The notes beneath the pieces are model-generated. The model was given only the letters and a program-made list of their open reading frames with translations, ran no database searches and had not been told where the DNA came from. This document shows, in pieces, positions 24,489 to 33,972 of a stretch of DNA of 34,051 nucleotides; the first letter of the stretch is position 1, and each line of letters starts with the position of its first letter. Origin of the DNA: Convivina praedatoris (lineage in GTDB: Bacteria > Bacillota > Bacilli > Lactobacillales > Lactobacillaceae). The stretch lies in NCBI RefSeq assembly GCF_933208495.1, contig NZ_CAKOET010000010.1, forward strand, positions 1 to 34,051. Reading direction: 5' to 3'. The translations under genes were made by a program, and so were the position numbers.

Positions 24489-26552
24489 ATGAATAAAGAT
24501 CAAATGCATGACATGTCCTCAATGTCTAATCAGCATGATATGAGCCAAATGTCACATAATAATTCGATGACTGACATGTCAATGCACCAACACAGCGGAC
24601 ACATGCACATGATGCCCGGTGGCAGCATGATGAATATGAACATGGGGGATATGCGGCGGCGTTTCTGGTGGTCACTGATTCTGATGATACCCATTATTTT
24701 TATCACCCCGTTAATGGGTCTAAATTTACCCTTCACCAAAACATTTCCAGGTAGTAATTGGGTCACTGCTGTTTTAGCTGCTGCTCTTTATATAGTGGGT
24801 ACCAAACCATTTTTCACCGGTGCAATTGCTGAACTTAAACAAAAAAAGCCAGCTATGATGAGTTTAATTAGCATGGGTCTTTTAGTAACTTTCTGGTATT
24901 CAATTTACGCCTTATTAGCAAACACTTTCCTGCACAGCGATGTTATGGACTACTTCTGGGAATTTGCTACCTTAGTCGTAATCATGCTTTTAGGCCATTT
25001 ATTAGAAATGTCAGCTACCATGCGGGCGGGTGATGCTACCACAGAACTGCGCAAGCTAATGCCAGAAACTGCTCATGTACAGCACGGCGACACTTTTATG
25101 GATATGCCCCTTAGTAGTCTTAAAAACGGTATGGTGGTTCAAGTTTTGGCTGGTGAAGCCTTCCCAGGTGATGGCTTGGTGCAAAGTGGCCAAAGTCAAG
25201 TTGATGAATCCTTGATGACCGGTGAAAGTAAACCGATTACTAAAAACGTCGGCGATAAAGTTATCGGCGGGACCATCAATGGTGATGCCACCCTTCTAGT
25301 CTTGTTGAATGGTGTCGGTAACAATTCTTTTATTGGTCAGCTAGAAAATACTTTAGTCCACTCTCAAAATGCTAAATCACAAGCTGAAGATTTGGCCACC
25401 AAAGTAGCTTCTTGGCTATTCTGGCTAGCTCTCGCCTTTGCCATTGGTGCCTTTTTAATATGGACACCCCTTAAAGGGTTAAATTTTGCCATTAACATTG
25501 CCGTGACTACTTTAGTGATTGCATGTCCCCACGCTCTCGGATTGGCTATTCCTATGGTTATCCAACGAACTAAAGCTATTGCCGCTAGTGACGGTATTTT
25601 AATTAAAAATCACAAGAATGTGATTATGGCCAAAAATATTCAATACGCTCTAATGGATAAAACTGGCACATTAACCAATGGTCATTTTACCGTCCAAAAA
25701 TTAGTGTTTACTGATATTAAAGAAGATGATGCCCTAGCTATTATGGCTGGATTGGAAAGTCAATCAACTCATCCCTTGGCTAAATCATTAGTAAGCTATG
25801 TTACTAATAAAAAAATTCAAGCCACTCCAATGACTCAGGTTAAAGTACTAAACGGCTATGGTGTTCAGGGGCAACTAAAAAACGTCACCTATACTTTAGC
25901 CTCCGGACGCTATTTAGATGAAAACCATATTCAGTATCAACCCTTAGATAATATGGGAACTGTTTCTTATTTAACTAATGGCCAGCAAGTCCTCGCTGCT
26001 ATTTCTCAAGGAGACAGTATCAAGGCTTCAACCCCTCAGTTTATTCAGGATTTAAAGGCAGCGGGTATTACACCAGTAATGGTTACCGGTGATAATCAGC
26101 AAACCGCTGACCATGTCGCCCAGCAACTTGGTATCACTGAAGTTAGAGCGCAGACATCTCCCCAAAATAAAATTAAATTGGTCAAAGAATATCAAAACAA
26201 AGGCCAAGTAATGATGATTGGTGATGGTATCAATGATGCCCCTGCCCTAGCCCAAGCCAACCTAAGTATCGCCATTGGCGCTGGCACACAAGTCGCCCAA
26301 GCTTCAGCTGATGCCGTTTTGATTTCGCCCAGTCTTACTAAAGTAATTGATCTAATTCACCTAGCCTATAATGCTAACCGTAAGGAGATCGAAAACCTAT
26401 GGTGGGGAGCTGGTTATAACGTACTAGCTATTCCTGCCGCTGCTGGGCTGTTCACCTTTGCGGGTATCACTTTGAACCCCATGATTGGGGCCATTGTTAT
26501 GTCACTATCCACTGTAATTGTGGCCTTTAACGCCCTACTATTGCGCAAATAA
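24489..26552 (+). CDS. copB: CopB-type copper-exporting P1B ATPase
   Basis: 687 residues. A long Met/His-rich N-terminus (1-55) binds copper in place of CxxC domains. The membrane metal motif is CPHALGLAIP (CPH instead of CPC), the mark of P1B-3/CopB pumps. DKTGTLT holds the phosphorylated Asp, GDGINDAPAL the hinge, TGES the actuator loop, and HPLA the nucleotide-binding His. It exports Cu+/Ag+ with ATP. A good RBS (AGGAGAGGAG) precedes the ATG. No CopY, CopZ or CopA gene is adjacent, and I found no exact CopY box (TACANNTGTA) upstream. The downstream aquaporin gene starts 74 bases later on the same strand. Confidence 0.92.
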   Translation: MNKDQMHDMSSMSNQHDMSQMSHNNSMTDMSMHQHSGHMHMMPGGSMMNMNMGDMRRRFWWSLILMIPIIFITPLMGLNLPFTKTFPGSNWVTAVLAAALYIVGTKPFFTGAIAELKQKKPAMMSLISMGLLVTFWYSIYALLANTFLHSDVMDYFWEFATLVVIMLLGHLLEMSATMRAGDATTELRKLMPETAHVQHGDTFMDMPLSSLKNGMVVQVLAGEAFPGDGLVQSGQSQVDESLMTGESKPITKNVGDKVIGGTINGDATLLVLLNGVGNNSFIGQLENTLVHSQNAKSQAEDLATKVASWLFWLALAFAIGAFLIWTPLKGLNFAINIAVTTLVIACPHALGLAIPMVIQRTKAIAASDGILIKNHKNVIMAKNIQYALMDKTGTLTNGHFTVQKLVFTDIKEDDALAIMAGLESQSTHPLAKSLVSYVTNKKIQATPMTQVKVLNGYGVQGQLKNVTYTLASGRYLDENHIQYQPLDNMGTVSYLTNGQQVLAAISQGDSIKASTPQFIQDLKAAGITPVMVTGDNQQTADHVAQQLGITEVRAQTSPQNKIKLVKEYQNKGQVMMIGDGINDAPALAQANLSIAIGAGTQVAQASADAVLISPSLTKVIDLIHLAYNANRKEIENLWWGAGYNVLAIPAAAGLFTFAGITLNPMIGAIVMSLSTVIVAFNALLLRK

Positions 26553-26626
26553 ATTTTCCGATTAATAGCTATAAAATGTTATCCTATTAAAGATTGCCGT
26601 ATAAAAAATGACTCAAGGAGATATTC

Positions 26627-27325
26627 ATGCGCAAGTATCTTGCTGAATTTTTAGGAACCTTACTATTTATGCTCTTTGCCGGTGCGAGTATCATTTATTT
26701 AACTGCCTTTAATTTCGCCCAAATATTTGATATTATGCTAACTTTTGGACTAGCTCTAATGACTTCAATGTTCATCTGGGGGCCATGGGCCAATGGTGGC
26801 CACTTTAACCCAGCCGTATCAATCGGAGCGGCTATCACTGGTCAAATCACTTGGAAAACTTGTCTAGGGTATACTGTTGCCCAACTTCTAGGTGGTATTA
26901 CTGGGCTTGGTTTTACCATTGCTGGAATTAATGGACTATCTAACATTCAAAAATCTGCCAGTCAAAATATTTCCACCACTCAAATTTTGAGCTCCTTACA
27001 TCCAACATCTAGTGATCTATTAGCACCCTATACTTTCGGAGTTGAACTAGTGCTAACTTTCTTTTTAGTATTAGTCATCCTGTTAGCAATCCAAGAGCAT
27101 CCCCGCTTAAGTCCGGTCATTGCCGGGACATTTTTAACCTTAACAATGTTTACTGCTTTTCCGCTTAGCGGTGGTGCTTTAAACCCAGTTCGGGTTATTG
27201 CACCCATCTTTTACACCAGTAATCAAGCTGGCTCCTTTATATGGATTTACCTAGCAGCACAACTTCTAGCGGCTGTCTTAGCCGGAGGAGTGCTTCGTAT
27301 CTTTTATCGTCCGACGCAAGCTTAA
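26627..27325 (+). CDS. Aquaporin/glycerol facilitator (MIP family)
   Basis: 232 residues with six transmembrane helices and the two pore half-helices. The first NPA box is intact (GGHFNPAVSIG), the second is altered to NPV (SGGALNPVRVI), with the conserved Arg following. The short length and small-residue pattern do not decide between water and glycerol conduction. AAGGAGAT precedes the ATG, and a strong terminator follows. It may be co-transcribed with the copper pump. Confidence 0.85.
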   Translation: MRKYLAEFLGTLLFMLFAGASIIYLTAFNFAQIFDIMLTFGLALMTSMFIWGPWANGGHFNPAVSIGAAITGQITWKTCLGYTVAQLLGGITGLGFTIAGINGLSNIQKSASQNISTTQILSSLHPTSSDLLAPYTFGVELVLTFFLVLVILLAIQEHPRLSPVIAGTFLTLTMFTAFPLSGGALNPVRVIAPIFYTSNQAGSFIWIYLAAQLLAAVLAGGVLRIFYRPTQA

Positions 27326-27328
27326 AAT

Positions 27329-27368
27329 AAAAAAGGTGAATTGCTAAATAGCAATTCACCTTTTTTTA
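27329..27368. terminator. Bidirectional terminator
   Basis: GGTGAATTGCTA pairs with TAGCAATTCACC and is flanked by A and T runs. It serves both the aquaporin and the convergent pseudouridine synthase. Confidence 0.9.
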
Positions 27369-28256
27369 TTCCCAAAATAATTGATTATTTTTAAGTTTAA
27401 TTGACAAATTTTTTCCACTAAACGGCTGAATAAAATCCAACTGCCCTGCTTGTAGCATTAAACGGCTGGCCTTGAGGCCCCCATACAAAGAATCCCCAAT
27501 AATTGGGTGCCCTACACTTGCTAAATGCACCCGTATCTGATGCATTCGCCCCGTCGATAGCACTAATTTAAGTAAACTCCTATCGCTTATTTGCTCAACG
27601 ACCCGCCAACCAGTTTGAGCCGTCTGTCCACAATCATCATCCACCCACCGTAATCGATCATCAGTTGGATGTTGCCCAATTGGGCGATTAATTATACCCG
27701 TAGTAGCTGACATATGCCCTTTAACCCAAGCATAATAAGTCCGTTGAATTTCTTTTTTACTAAGCTGTCGGTTTAGAATTGGCACCACAATTGGATTTTT
27801 AGCAATGAGGACCAATCCAGAAGTATCCCGGTCTAATCGGTGAACCATATATGGCTGGGCTGGTGCTTGCGCCGACAAAGTTTGATTTTGTTTTAAATAG
27901 GCAGCCGCATAATTTAATAGCGTATCATCTTCACTTGGCGAATGAGCATGCATTTTCATTCCAGCTGGTTTATCAAGCACCATTAAGTCATTATTTTCAT
28001 AAATAACTTTAATTGCCTGATGATAATTAGGCCGGTAACTGTCTGGCGCATAGAAATCATCCACGTTAAACCTCATGGTCAGGCAATCATCTATTTTTAA
28101 TACATAACTAGTAGCAACGATTTGACCATTAACAACTAAACCTTTATGTTGCCGTAAGGCACCCCTTAAGTGTTTCGGTAGATAGTTATCAATTAAAAAT
28201 TCTTTAATTGATTTCCCACTATTATAATTATCAACTGATACTTGATATTGCCACAT
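27366..28256 (-). CDS. RluA/RluD-family pseudouridine synthase
   Basis: 296 residues. A short S4-like N-terminal domain (about 12-70) precedes the catalytic domain. HRLDRDTSGLVLIAKN holds the catalytic Asp. LSTGRMHQIRVHLASVGHPI is the conserved C-terminal motif. It isomerises uridine to pseudouridine in rRNA or tRNA; the exact site cannot be told by eye. Its ATG follows the LtaS terminator. Confidence 0.9.
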   Translation of the reverse strand: MWQYQVSVDNYNSGKSIKEFLIDNYLPKHLRGALRQHKGLVVNGQIVATSYVLKIDDCLTMRFNVDDFYAPDSYRPNYHQAIKVIYENNDLMVLDKPAGMKMHAHSPSEDDTLLNYAAAYLKQNQTLSAQAPAQPYMVHRLDRDTSGLVLIAKNPIVVPILNRQLSKKEIQRTYYAWVKGHMSATTGIINRPIGQHPTDDRLRWVDDDCGQTAQTGWRVVEQISDRSLLKLVLSTGRMHQIRVHLASVGHPIIGDSLYGGLKASRLMLQAGQLDFIQPFSGKNLSIKLKNNQLFWE

Positions 28257-28269
28257 GCCATCTTCCTAA

Positions 28270-28298
28270 AAAGGACTAGTAGTCTATACTAGTCCTTT
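28270..28298 (-). terminator. Terminator of the LtaS operon
   Basis: AAAGGACTAGTA pairs with its complement around a small loop, with a T-rich tail on the minus strand. It separates ltaS from the pseudouridine synthase. Confidence 0.75.
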
Positions 28299-28303
28299 AT
28301 TTA

Positions 28304-30496
28304 TCAATTACTTCCTGAAAAATCATCAGCACCACGCGGAATCACACGAGTGGTATCCCCCTTAGCATCATATACTTCAGGAGCATCCGTTACATAATCA
28401 CCCAACGTTGTCTTGTCGCCATTTTTAGCATACAAACTGTTCGACTTACGTTCCTCACTTTGCTGCTTTAATCGTTTAACGGTGGCCGACTTACTATAAT
28501 CATAATTACGATCATCAATAGCCTTAAAACCCTTTGGATCATAAAAACGTAGTAAGTTCTTTTGATTAACATCATCTGACATCGCCAGTTCTTTAACAGC
28601 TGAATCCTGTAATTTATTGAAAGTTTCTTGCTCTTGTGTCGTCGGATCCGTAATCCGCTGACCCGTTTTAACATTCCAATAACTACCTGAAAGACTAGCA
28701 TAATCAGGACTAATCCAGTCTTTATTTCGGAAGACAACTAGCTGTTGACGTTTAGTACTTAACAAATCCTGCCCAAACTGAATATAGCGTTTCGTGCTAA
28801 TGCCTAGCAAATGTTCAATTGTTGGTGCCACATCAATTTCCCCACCATAAGTATGGTCAATATGCCCCTCCTTATAGCCTGGTATATGAATGATCAGTGG
28901 TGTCCTCTGCAAATTAGCATTATCTAAATCAGTCCATTCACCATCTGTACGCCCCAAAATTGGTGCCAGATAATGATTTTCAGTGTTTGAAATACCATAA
29001 TGATCCCCATACAAAACAACCATGGTATTATCATACAATCCCGTTTTCTTAAGATAATCAAAAAATTCTTTTAATGATTGATCCAAGTAATGGTTAGCTA
29101 CAAAGTAATTGTCAACATATTTAGAACCACTATTAGTGGTTACAAAGTTAGGATCTTGATCCTGTTTATCAATATCAAAAGGTGTATGGTTAGTGACCGT
29201 CAAATACTTCGCATAAAACGGTTGTGACAAGCGCTCTAAGTATGGTACTGAATCACGGAATAAGAGTTTATCCTTCAAGCCCCAGGAAGTAGCTTTTTTA
29301 CCAGTAACATCAAAATACTCACCTGAAACCCAATTTTGGTAGCCCATTCGCTTATAGACGTTACTCCGGTTCCAAAATGTACCGGTATTACCGTGGAAAA
29401 CTGCACTCGAATAATCAGCACGCTGGTTTAAAATTGCTGGCATTGCCTGGAAAGTCTGGTCATTCCCTAGCTTAGAAAATAAAGATCCCTGCGGAAGCCC
29501 AAAGGTAGAAGTTTCCAGCATATTTTCAGCATCCGAAGTTTTACCCTGTCCCACTTGATGGAAAAAATTATCAAAGGCAATCGTCCCCTGATCATGATAC
29601 AAACTATTCAAGAACGGTGTTACTTCTTGTCCATTAATCTGACGATCAATTGAAAGTTGCTGAAAACTTTCCAAATGAATGACAATCACATTTTTCCCTT
29701 TAGCGGTTCCATAAAAACTAGGATTGACCTCCGCATAGTGACTTTTAATATAGGCCTTAACTTCATCTAGTTGATCTGGACGAGCGCTCTTACGCACCTG
29801 ACTGGTTTCATACGTGTTATAGGCATCACAGATAGTAAAGGGACCTAAGCCCAAATACTTAACTAAATATTCTCGGTCAAACTGACGAGTTAATAACTGG
29901 GGTCGTTCAATATCAGCCACCATAAAATTCAAAGCCAGTAAAAGCCATCCGAAAGTAAAAGTTTTAAAAGCATAAAATTGCGGCAATCGACGATTATCAA
30001 ATTTGATTTTTTTAAAGACAAACAACCCAATCAAGACCACAATATCGGCCCAAAAGAAAACATCGTGCCAATTTAAAGTAACGGCACCAGCAACTTTTGT
30101 CCCTTGGTTAACGGTCTTGTACCCCAACATTGTATTAATCGACATATAGTCCGAAAATTCTCGAAAATAAGTCACATTAATGTAGAGTAACGTTGTCAAA
30201 AGGCCATCTAACAACAATAAAGCCCCGTAATATAATTCTTTACGTCGAATAAATAGAGCTAAACTCAAGAAAATAATAGTAAACCCAACTGGATTAAAAA
30301 ATATCAAGATAAATTGAACTGGACTAGCAATATGCAACCAGTTAAAATCAGCCCCGTAGGCTAGAATTGTTTTTAAAACCATCAAAATAACAATCCACAC
30401 GAAAAAACCTTTACGACTGTTAAGTTGTCTATTCCAATTTTTAGGCGACAACACCTGCTGCCATAAATCTTGAACACGATTCCTCATGCTAAACAT
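28304..30496 (-). CDS. ltaS: Lipoteichoic acid synthase
   Basis: About 730 residues. Five membrane helices (about 30-200) are followed by an extracellular sulfatase-fold domain. IVIHLESFQ holds the metal-binding Glu279, FFHQVGQGKTSDAEN holds the catalytic Thr323, and LYGDHYGI holds the metal-binding Asp/His (numbering from the GTG at 30505). It polymerises glycerol-phosphate from phosphatidylglycerol to form lipoteichoic acid. I chose the ATG at 30496, which has AGGGTGA six bases upstream; the GTG at 30505 lies inside that site. Two membrane-protein genes precede it on the same strand, so the three form an envelope operon ended by a terminator. The C-terminal Lys/Ser-rich tail extends beyond the sulfatase core. 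Confidence 0.93.
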   Translation of the reverse strand: MFSMRNRVQDLWQQVLSPKNWNRQLNSRKGFFVWIVILMVLKTILAYGADFNWLHIASPVQFILIFFNPVGFTIIFLSLALFIRRKELYYGALLLLDGLLTTLLYINVTYFREFSDYMSINTMLGYKTVNQGTKVAGAVTLNWHDVFFWADIVVLIGLFVFKKIKFDNRRLPQFYAFKTFTFGWLLLALNFMVADIERPQLLTRQFDREYLVKYLGLGPFTICDAYNTYETSQVRKSARPDQLDEVKAYIKSHYAEVNPSFYGTAKGKNVIVIHLESFQQLSIDRQINGQEVTPFLNSLYHDQGTIAFDNFFHQVGQGKTSDAENMLETSTFGLPQGSLFSKLGNDQTFQAMPAILNQRADYSSAVFHGNTGTFWNRSNVYKRMGYQNWVSGEYFDVTGKKATSWGLKDKLLFRDSVPYLERLSQPFYAKYLTVTNHTPFDIDKQDQDPNFVTTNSGSKYVDNYFVANHYLDQSLKEFFDYLKKTGLYDNTMVVLYGDHYGISNTENHYLAPILGRTDGEWTDLDNANLQRTPLIIHIPGYKEGHIDHTYGGEIDVAPTIEHLLGISTKRYIQFGQDLLSTKRQQLVVFRNKDWISPDYASLSGSYWNVKTGQRITDPTTQEQETFNKLQDSAVKELAMSDDVNQKNLLRFYDPKGFKAIDDRNYDYSKSATVKRLKQQSEERKSNSLYAKNGDKTTLGDYVTDAPEVYDAKGDTTRVIPRGADDFSGSN

Positions 30497-30530
30497 ATTT
30501 CTCACCCTAGCTATCTATTTCCCACTGCGC

Positions 30531-31337
30531 TTAAACCTTTTCACGCTGGGCATAAGCTACTTCAACTTTTACATAGTGTGGTTTAACAACTTCTACTAGT
30601 TCTCGACGGCCCTGCACATGACTTTTCCCACCTGTAATAACCACCGAAGCTAATGATAATTGGTAATCTTTTTGAGCCTGTCTAACCGGTAATAAACCAA
30701 TTTTAGTAATTGTAGCAATATCTTGTGCTTGTAACTGATTCAGCCCAGCTACAATGTCTAAACTACCATCTGCCATCTCTTGTAAATCAAAATATGGCAG
30801 TAAAGTCCCTGGATGATTATCATGGATACAGCCATCTTGAGCAATGATTTGACGCTGCCCCTTTTTATTGAGACTGTGATAATCATGGGCCCACATATTC
30901 ATCGCTTCTAATTGCTGAGCTAAATTATCAATAGCCTGCTGCTGCTGATCGCTAAACTGCACCTCAGCCTTTAGCACATCTTTACGATCATACATGCCAT
31001 TAGCTGGCATAATAATGGGGTGAGCAGCCGTAGCTTCGCCGGCCACTGGAATTGTCGTCCCCAATACCTTAGCAAGCAATCGTGAAACATCCCATTTCAT
31101 GGCCTTAGTTGTAAAAAAGTAAAATACATTTAAAATGCTAAAATACAGCAATACTAAGAACACTGCGACTAATAAGGATCCACGTAACCAACGACCGTTT
31201 TGAAAAAATCGTAATGATAAATATAAAATATACCAAACACCAGCCATAGCCACAACGGTATAGATTTTTCCTTTAGTTCGAGTATTAGTAGTAAAATATC
31301 CCAAATAACTATTAACAATATCTAATAGTGAAAACAT
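30531..31337 (-). CDS. Two-helix membrane protein, DUF6681-like
   Basis: 268 residues. Two transmembrane helices (about 27-45 and 52-75) precede a soluble domain with a Gln-rich helix (128-145) and a mixed alpha/beta region. The sequence is of a kind annotated only as DUF6681 in LAB; I recall the family rather than derive it. There is no catalytic motif. It lies between a Ser-rich membrane protein (gap six bases) and LtaS (about 34 bases), so an accessory role in lipoteichoic acid assembly is a fair inference. AGGGGT precedes the ATG. Confidence 0.65.
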   Translation of the reverse strand: MFSLLDIVNSYLGYFTTNTRTKGKIYTVVAMAGVWYILYLSLRFFQNGRWLRGSLLVAVFLVLLYFSILNVFYFFTTKAMKWDVSRLLAKVLGTTIPVAGEATAAHPIIMPANGMYDRKDVLKAEVQFSDQQQQAIDNLAQQLEAMNMWAHDYHSLNKKGQRQIIAQDGCIHDNHPGTLLPYFDLQEMADGSLDIVAGLNQLQAQDIATITKIGLLPVRQAQKDYQLSLASVVITGGKSHVQGRRELVEVVKPHYVKVEVAYAQREKV

Positions 31338-31343
31338 GCTATA

Positions 31344-31739
31344 TTACCCCTGTTCTGACACCTTACTACTTGTATCATTGCTAGATACTTTATCACTTTG
31401 TTGACTGCTACTAGAACTACCTTTAGATTCCTGTGAACTAGTACTAGATTCCCCACTCGACGAATCACTAGAAGAAACCGCCTTTTCCGAAGAATAACTA
31501 CTCTGTGTGCTGCTGTGACTCGACTCACTACTTGATGAATGCTTTTCACTATTAGCGATACTAGTCGAAGAGGTTGATACATAACTAACCGAGCTAACCT
31601 TCTTCCCTTCTTGTGTACCAGTAGCTACGTTGACTGCCAAATTAGCAGCGCTAATGGCAACAATTAAAGACACAATCGCTGCTGGCGTTAAAAATGGTGG
31701 TATTTGCTTTTCATCGCTTAAAATTTTTTCTTTGAGCAT
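31344..31739 (-). CDS. Ser-rich single-pass surface protein
   Basis: 131 residues. One transmembrane helix (about 18-38) follows a short cytoplasmic N-terminus. The rest is almost entirely Ser/Thr/Glu/Gln with no fold or motif, likely extracellular, flexible and possibly glycosylated, spanning the wall. It is the first gene of the lipoteichoic acid operon. AAAGGATT precedes the ATG. The family is unrecognised. Confidence 0.65.
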   Translation of the reverse strand: MLKEKILSDEKQIPPFLTPAAIVSLIVAISAANLAVNVATGTQEGKKVSSVSYVSTSSTSIANSEKHSSSSESSHSSTQSSYSSEKAVSSSDSSSGESSTSSQESKGSSSSSQQSDKVSSNDTSSKVSEQG

Positions 31740-31792
31740 AATCCTTTTAATTCCTTAATAACCATTTTAACCGACTTTTAAAATAAAAGTAA

Positions 31793-31811
31793 AAAAACCG
31801 CCATGGCGGTG
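31793..31811 (-). terminator. Short GC hairpin with T-run ahead of the envelope operon
   Basis: ACCGC-CATG-GCGGT followed by seven T on the minus strand, about 55 bases before the Ser-rich protein start. It may be a leader attenuator or block antisense transcripts. The stem is only five pairs. Confidence 0.4.
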
Positions 31812-31932
31812 ATGACTACTGCTATTAAGTCTACTAAATAATAATAGGTTCAACTACATGAACAAGTTTAATTGTACTATAATAGGATGATGTTAAATCA
31901 AAATTAAGAGTTTTTTTCAGAAGGGTTCAGCT

Positions 31933-32706
31933 ATGCGAGAATACGATGCCTATTTAATCGACTTAGATGGCACCATTTACCAAGGAACAAAGCCAATTCC
32001 AGCCGCTAAACGATTTATTAGCAAGCTACAAAAGGCCAATATTCCTTACCTATTTGTTACCAACAATTCCACCAAAACACCAGCCGACGTTGCCCGCAAT
32101 CTGTCCATTAATCATGATATTCCGACTAGTTCCAATCAAGTTTACACTAGTGCTCTTGCAACAGCTGACTATCTAGCCAAAGCAGCCACTCCTGGTCATC
32201 AAACCGTTTATATGATTGGTGAAGAGGGCTTGAAAGTTTCCTTAAGCGATGCTGATTTTAACCTTATCGGTGATGATCGAGCTGATTATGTGGTTACTGG
32301 CCTAGATCGTCAATTAACCTACGCTAAGCTAGCTAATGCCACCCTTGCTATCCAAAAGGGGGCACGCTTCATTGCAACTAACGCTGATACTAATTTACCA
32401 AGTGAACGGGGCATGCTTCCCGGAGCAGGTACAATCGTACAAGCCTTACAAACAGCTACTAATGTTAAACCGACTATCATTGCCAAACCCTCGCTGCCCA
32501 TTATGACCGGCGCGCTATCACGCCTGGGAAATCCTCAGCATCCAATTATGGTGGGTGACAATTATCATACTGATATTCTTGCTGGTATAAATGCGAAAAT
32601 TGACACCTTATTGGTGTATAGTGGCGTTTCCACACCCGAACAAATTCAAAAAATGCTTCTTAAGCCAACTCACTCGGTTCAAAATCTGGACGAATGGGAG
32701 TTATAA
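31933..32706 (+). CDS. NagD-like HAD-IIA sugar-phosphate phosphatase
   Basis: 257 residues. DLDGTIY (12-18) holds the nucleophile Asp, FVTNNSTK is motif II, and MVGDNYHTDILAG is motif III/IV. A C2-type cap (about 60-180) and the length match the TIGR01457 group common in Firmicutes. It is a phosphatase of small phosphorylated molecules; the substrate is unknown. It ends at a bidirectional terminator. Confidence 0.9.
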   Translation: MREYDAYLIDLDGTIYQGTKPIPAAKRFISKLQKANIPYLFVTNNSTKTPADVARNLSINHDIPTSSNQVYTSALATADYLAKAATPGHQTVYMIGEEGLKVSLSDADFNLIGDDRADYVVTGLDRQLTYAKLANATLAIQKGARFIATNADTNLPSERGMLPGAGTIVQALQTATNVKPTIIAKPSLPIMTGALSRLGNPQHPIMVGDNYHTDILAGINAKIDTLLVYSGVSTPEQIQKMLLKPTHSVQNLDEWEL

Positions 32707-32738
32707 AAAAGGAGGGCCACGTGGCTCTCCTTTTTTAT
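32703..32738. terminator. Bidirectional terminator
   Basis: GGAGGGCCAC pairs with GTGGCTCTCC (one mismatch) between A and T runs. It sits between the phosphatase and the convergent helicase gene. Confidence 0.9.
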
Positions 32739-33925
32739 AGTTCTAATAGTCTTTTTCTTAATTGTGGATCAGCAGCGGTTACATACAACCCCTTAATCCC
32801 ACGTTTTAGCAAAACATTCAGCGTATTAAACATTACCTGACTTTTAAAAGCAGTCATCTCTTGTTCACTTTGAATTCGAGGTGTTTTTTTATAAATTTCA
32901 GTATGCGTTACCTTGTCAGGATTAACAACAATCGAATCAGTGGTAGCATCATACTCAAAAGCAGGACTTAAAATAACCCCAGCGTAATTCAAATCAAAAC
33001 CTTGAATGGTGTAAATCGATCCCACTTCCGTAATTGATTCGGATCGCTCAGCCCAAGGCGTTGGCTGAGCATCTAATTCATCCCATGGTTGGTTGAAATC
33101 ATCCATGCGCACTGTATGCTCGTCATGTGGTCCTCGGGTAAATCCAGTAGCTGTCAGCATTCTAGATAATCCAACCTCTATGTTTCGTTGTTTGATAGCC
33201 TCATATAAGTCATAAGCACGACTATAAATTCTCAAATCATAGTCACCACGATTTGACGGTAATGGTAATATTTGGCCGTTAGTCAACCCATCAATCCACT
33301 CTATAGTAGCCTGAGAAGCCTGCATCCGATATTGAAAATCAAGATTAAAAAAAACATGCTTGTATGGAGCAAGAACCTTGTCTAATAATGGTTTGTTCCA
33401 AAACATTTTAGTCTGCATCACCTGCTTAAAATCAAAAACAACAACGACAACCCGACTTAATTTAATAATTTCACTTAATTGGTTCTCTTGCGTAAATCGA
33501 ATATAAGGCTCTGGCTTTGTAAATAATAAATGTCCTTCATCTACTAGAACAATATCATACATTTTCTTCGTTTTATGACAGTCATTAATTAGAGAAGTTG
33601 GTCGAACATAGTCTTTTTTATAAATACCAGGTAATTGCCTTCCTAATTCCTGATAAATTTTCAATAACTCTGGATGGTTAACAGTAAAAACACATTGTTT
33701 TTGATAATAAGGTGATCCCTTTAAAGTAGCACCAGCTTTTAAACGCTGAAAAAGTTTTGTTAAAAGAACACTCTTACCAGTACCAGCTTGTCCCTCAATA
33801 ACAACAATGTGATGTTCACCTGACTTCAAAGCACACTCTATATAATGCTGAATATTAGTTAACTGCTGCTCTTGTTGAACAGTTATTTTCTCAACATTAA
33901 ATTTTCCAATTGCTGAATTATTCAT
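32735..33925 (-). CDS. DUF2075-type DNA/RNA helicase or ATPase
   Basis: 396 residues from the ATG at 33925, which has GGAG five bases upstream; a longer reading from 33973 would enter the tRNA and has no support. Walker A is EGQAGTGKSVLLTKL. Walker B is DIVLVDEGHLLF. FDFKQVMQ is a helicase motif III-like site and GSIYTIQGFDLNYAGVIL the motif V/VI-like region. The family (Schlafen-like ATPase core) often carries nuclease domains; none is seen here. The cellular role is not known and may be nucleic-acid repair or defence. Its start lies 15 bases after the tRNA terminator, with little room for a promoter. Confidence 0.8.
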   Translation of the reverse strand: MNNSAIGKFNVEKITVQQEQQLTNIQHYIECALKSGEHHIVVIEGQAGTGKSVLLTKLFQRLKAGATLKGSPYYQKQCVFTVNHPELLKIYQELGRQLPGIYKKDYVRPTSLINDCHKTKKMYDIVLVDEGHLLFTKPEPYIRFTQENQLSEIIKLSRVVVVVFDFKQVMQTKMFWNKPLLDKVLAPYKHVFFNLDFQYRMQASQATIEWIDGLTNGQILPLPSNRGDYDLRIYSRAYDLYEAIKQRNIEVGLSRMLTATGFTRGPHDEHTVRMDDFNQPWDELDAQPTPWAERSESITEVGSIYTIQGFDLNYAGVILSPAFEYDATTDSIVVNPDKVTHTEIYKKTPRIQSEQEMTAFKSQVMFNTLNVLLKRGIKGLYVTAADPQLRKRLLEL

Positions 33926-33940
33926 TTTTCTCCAAAAACA

Positions 33941-33966
33941 AAAAAAGGAAGAGGATTCCCTCTCCC
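33941..33966 (-). terminator. tRNA-Ile terminator
   Basis: GGGAGAGG pairs with CCTCTTCC (one G-T) and is followed by seven T on the minus strand. Confidence 0.75.
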
Positions 33967-33972
33967 TTGTCA

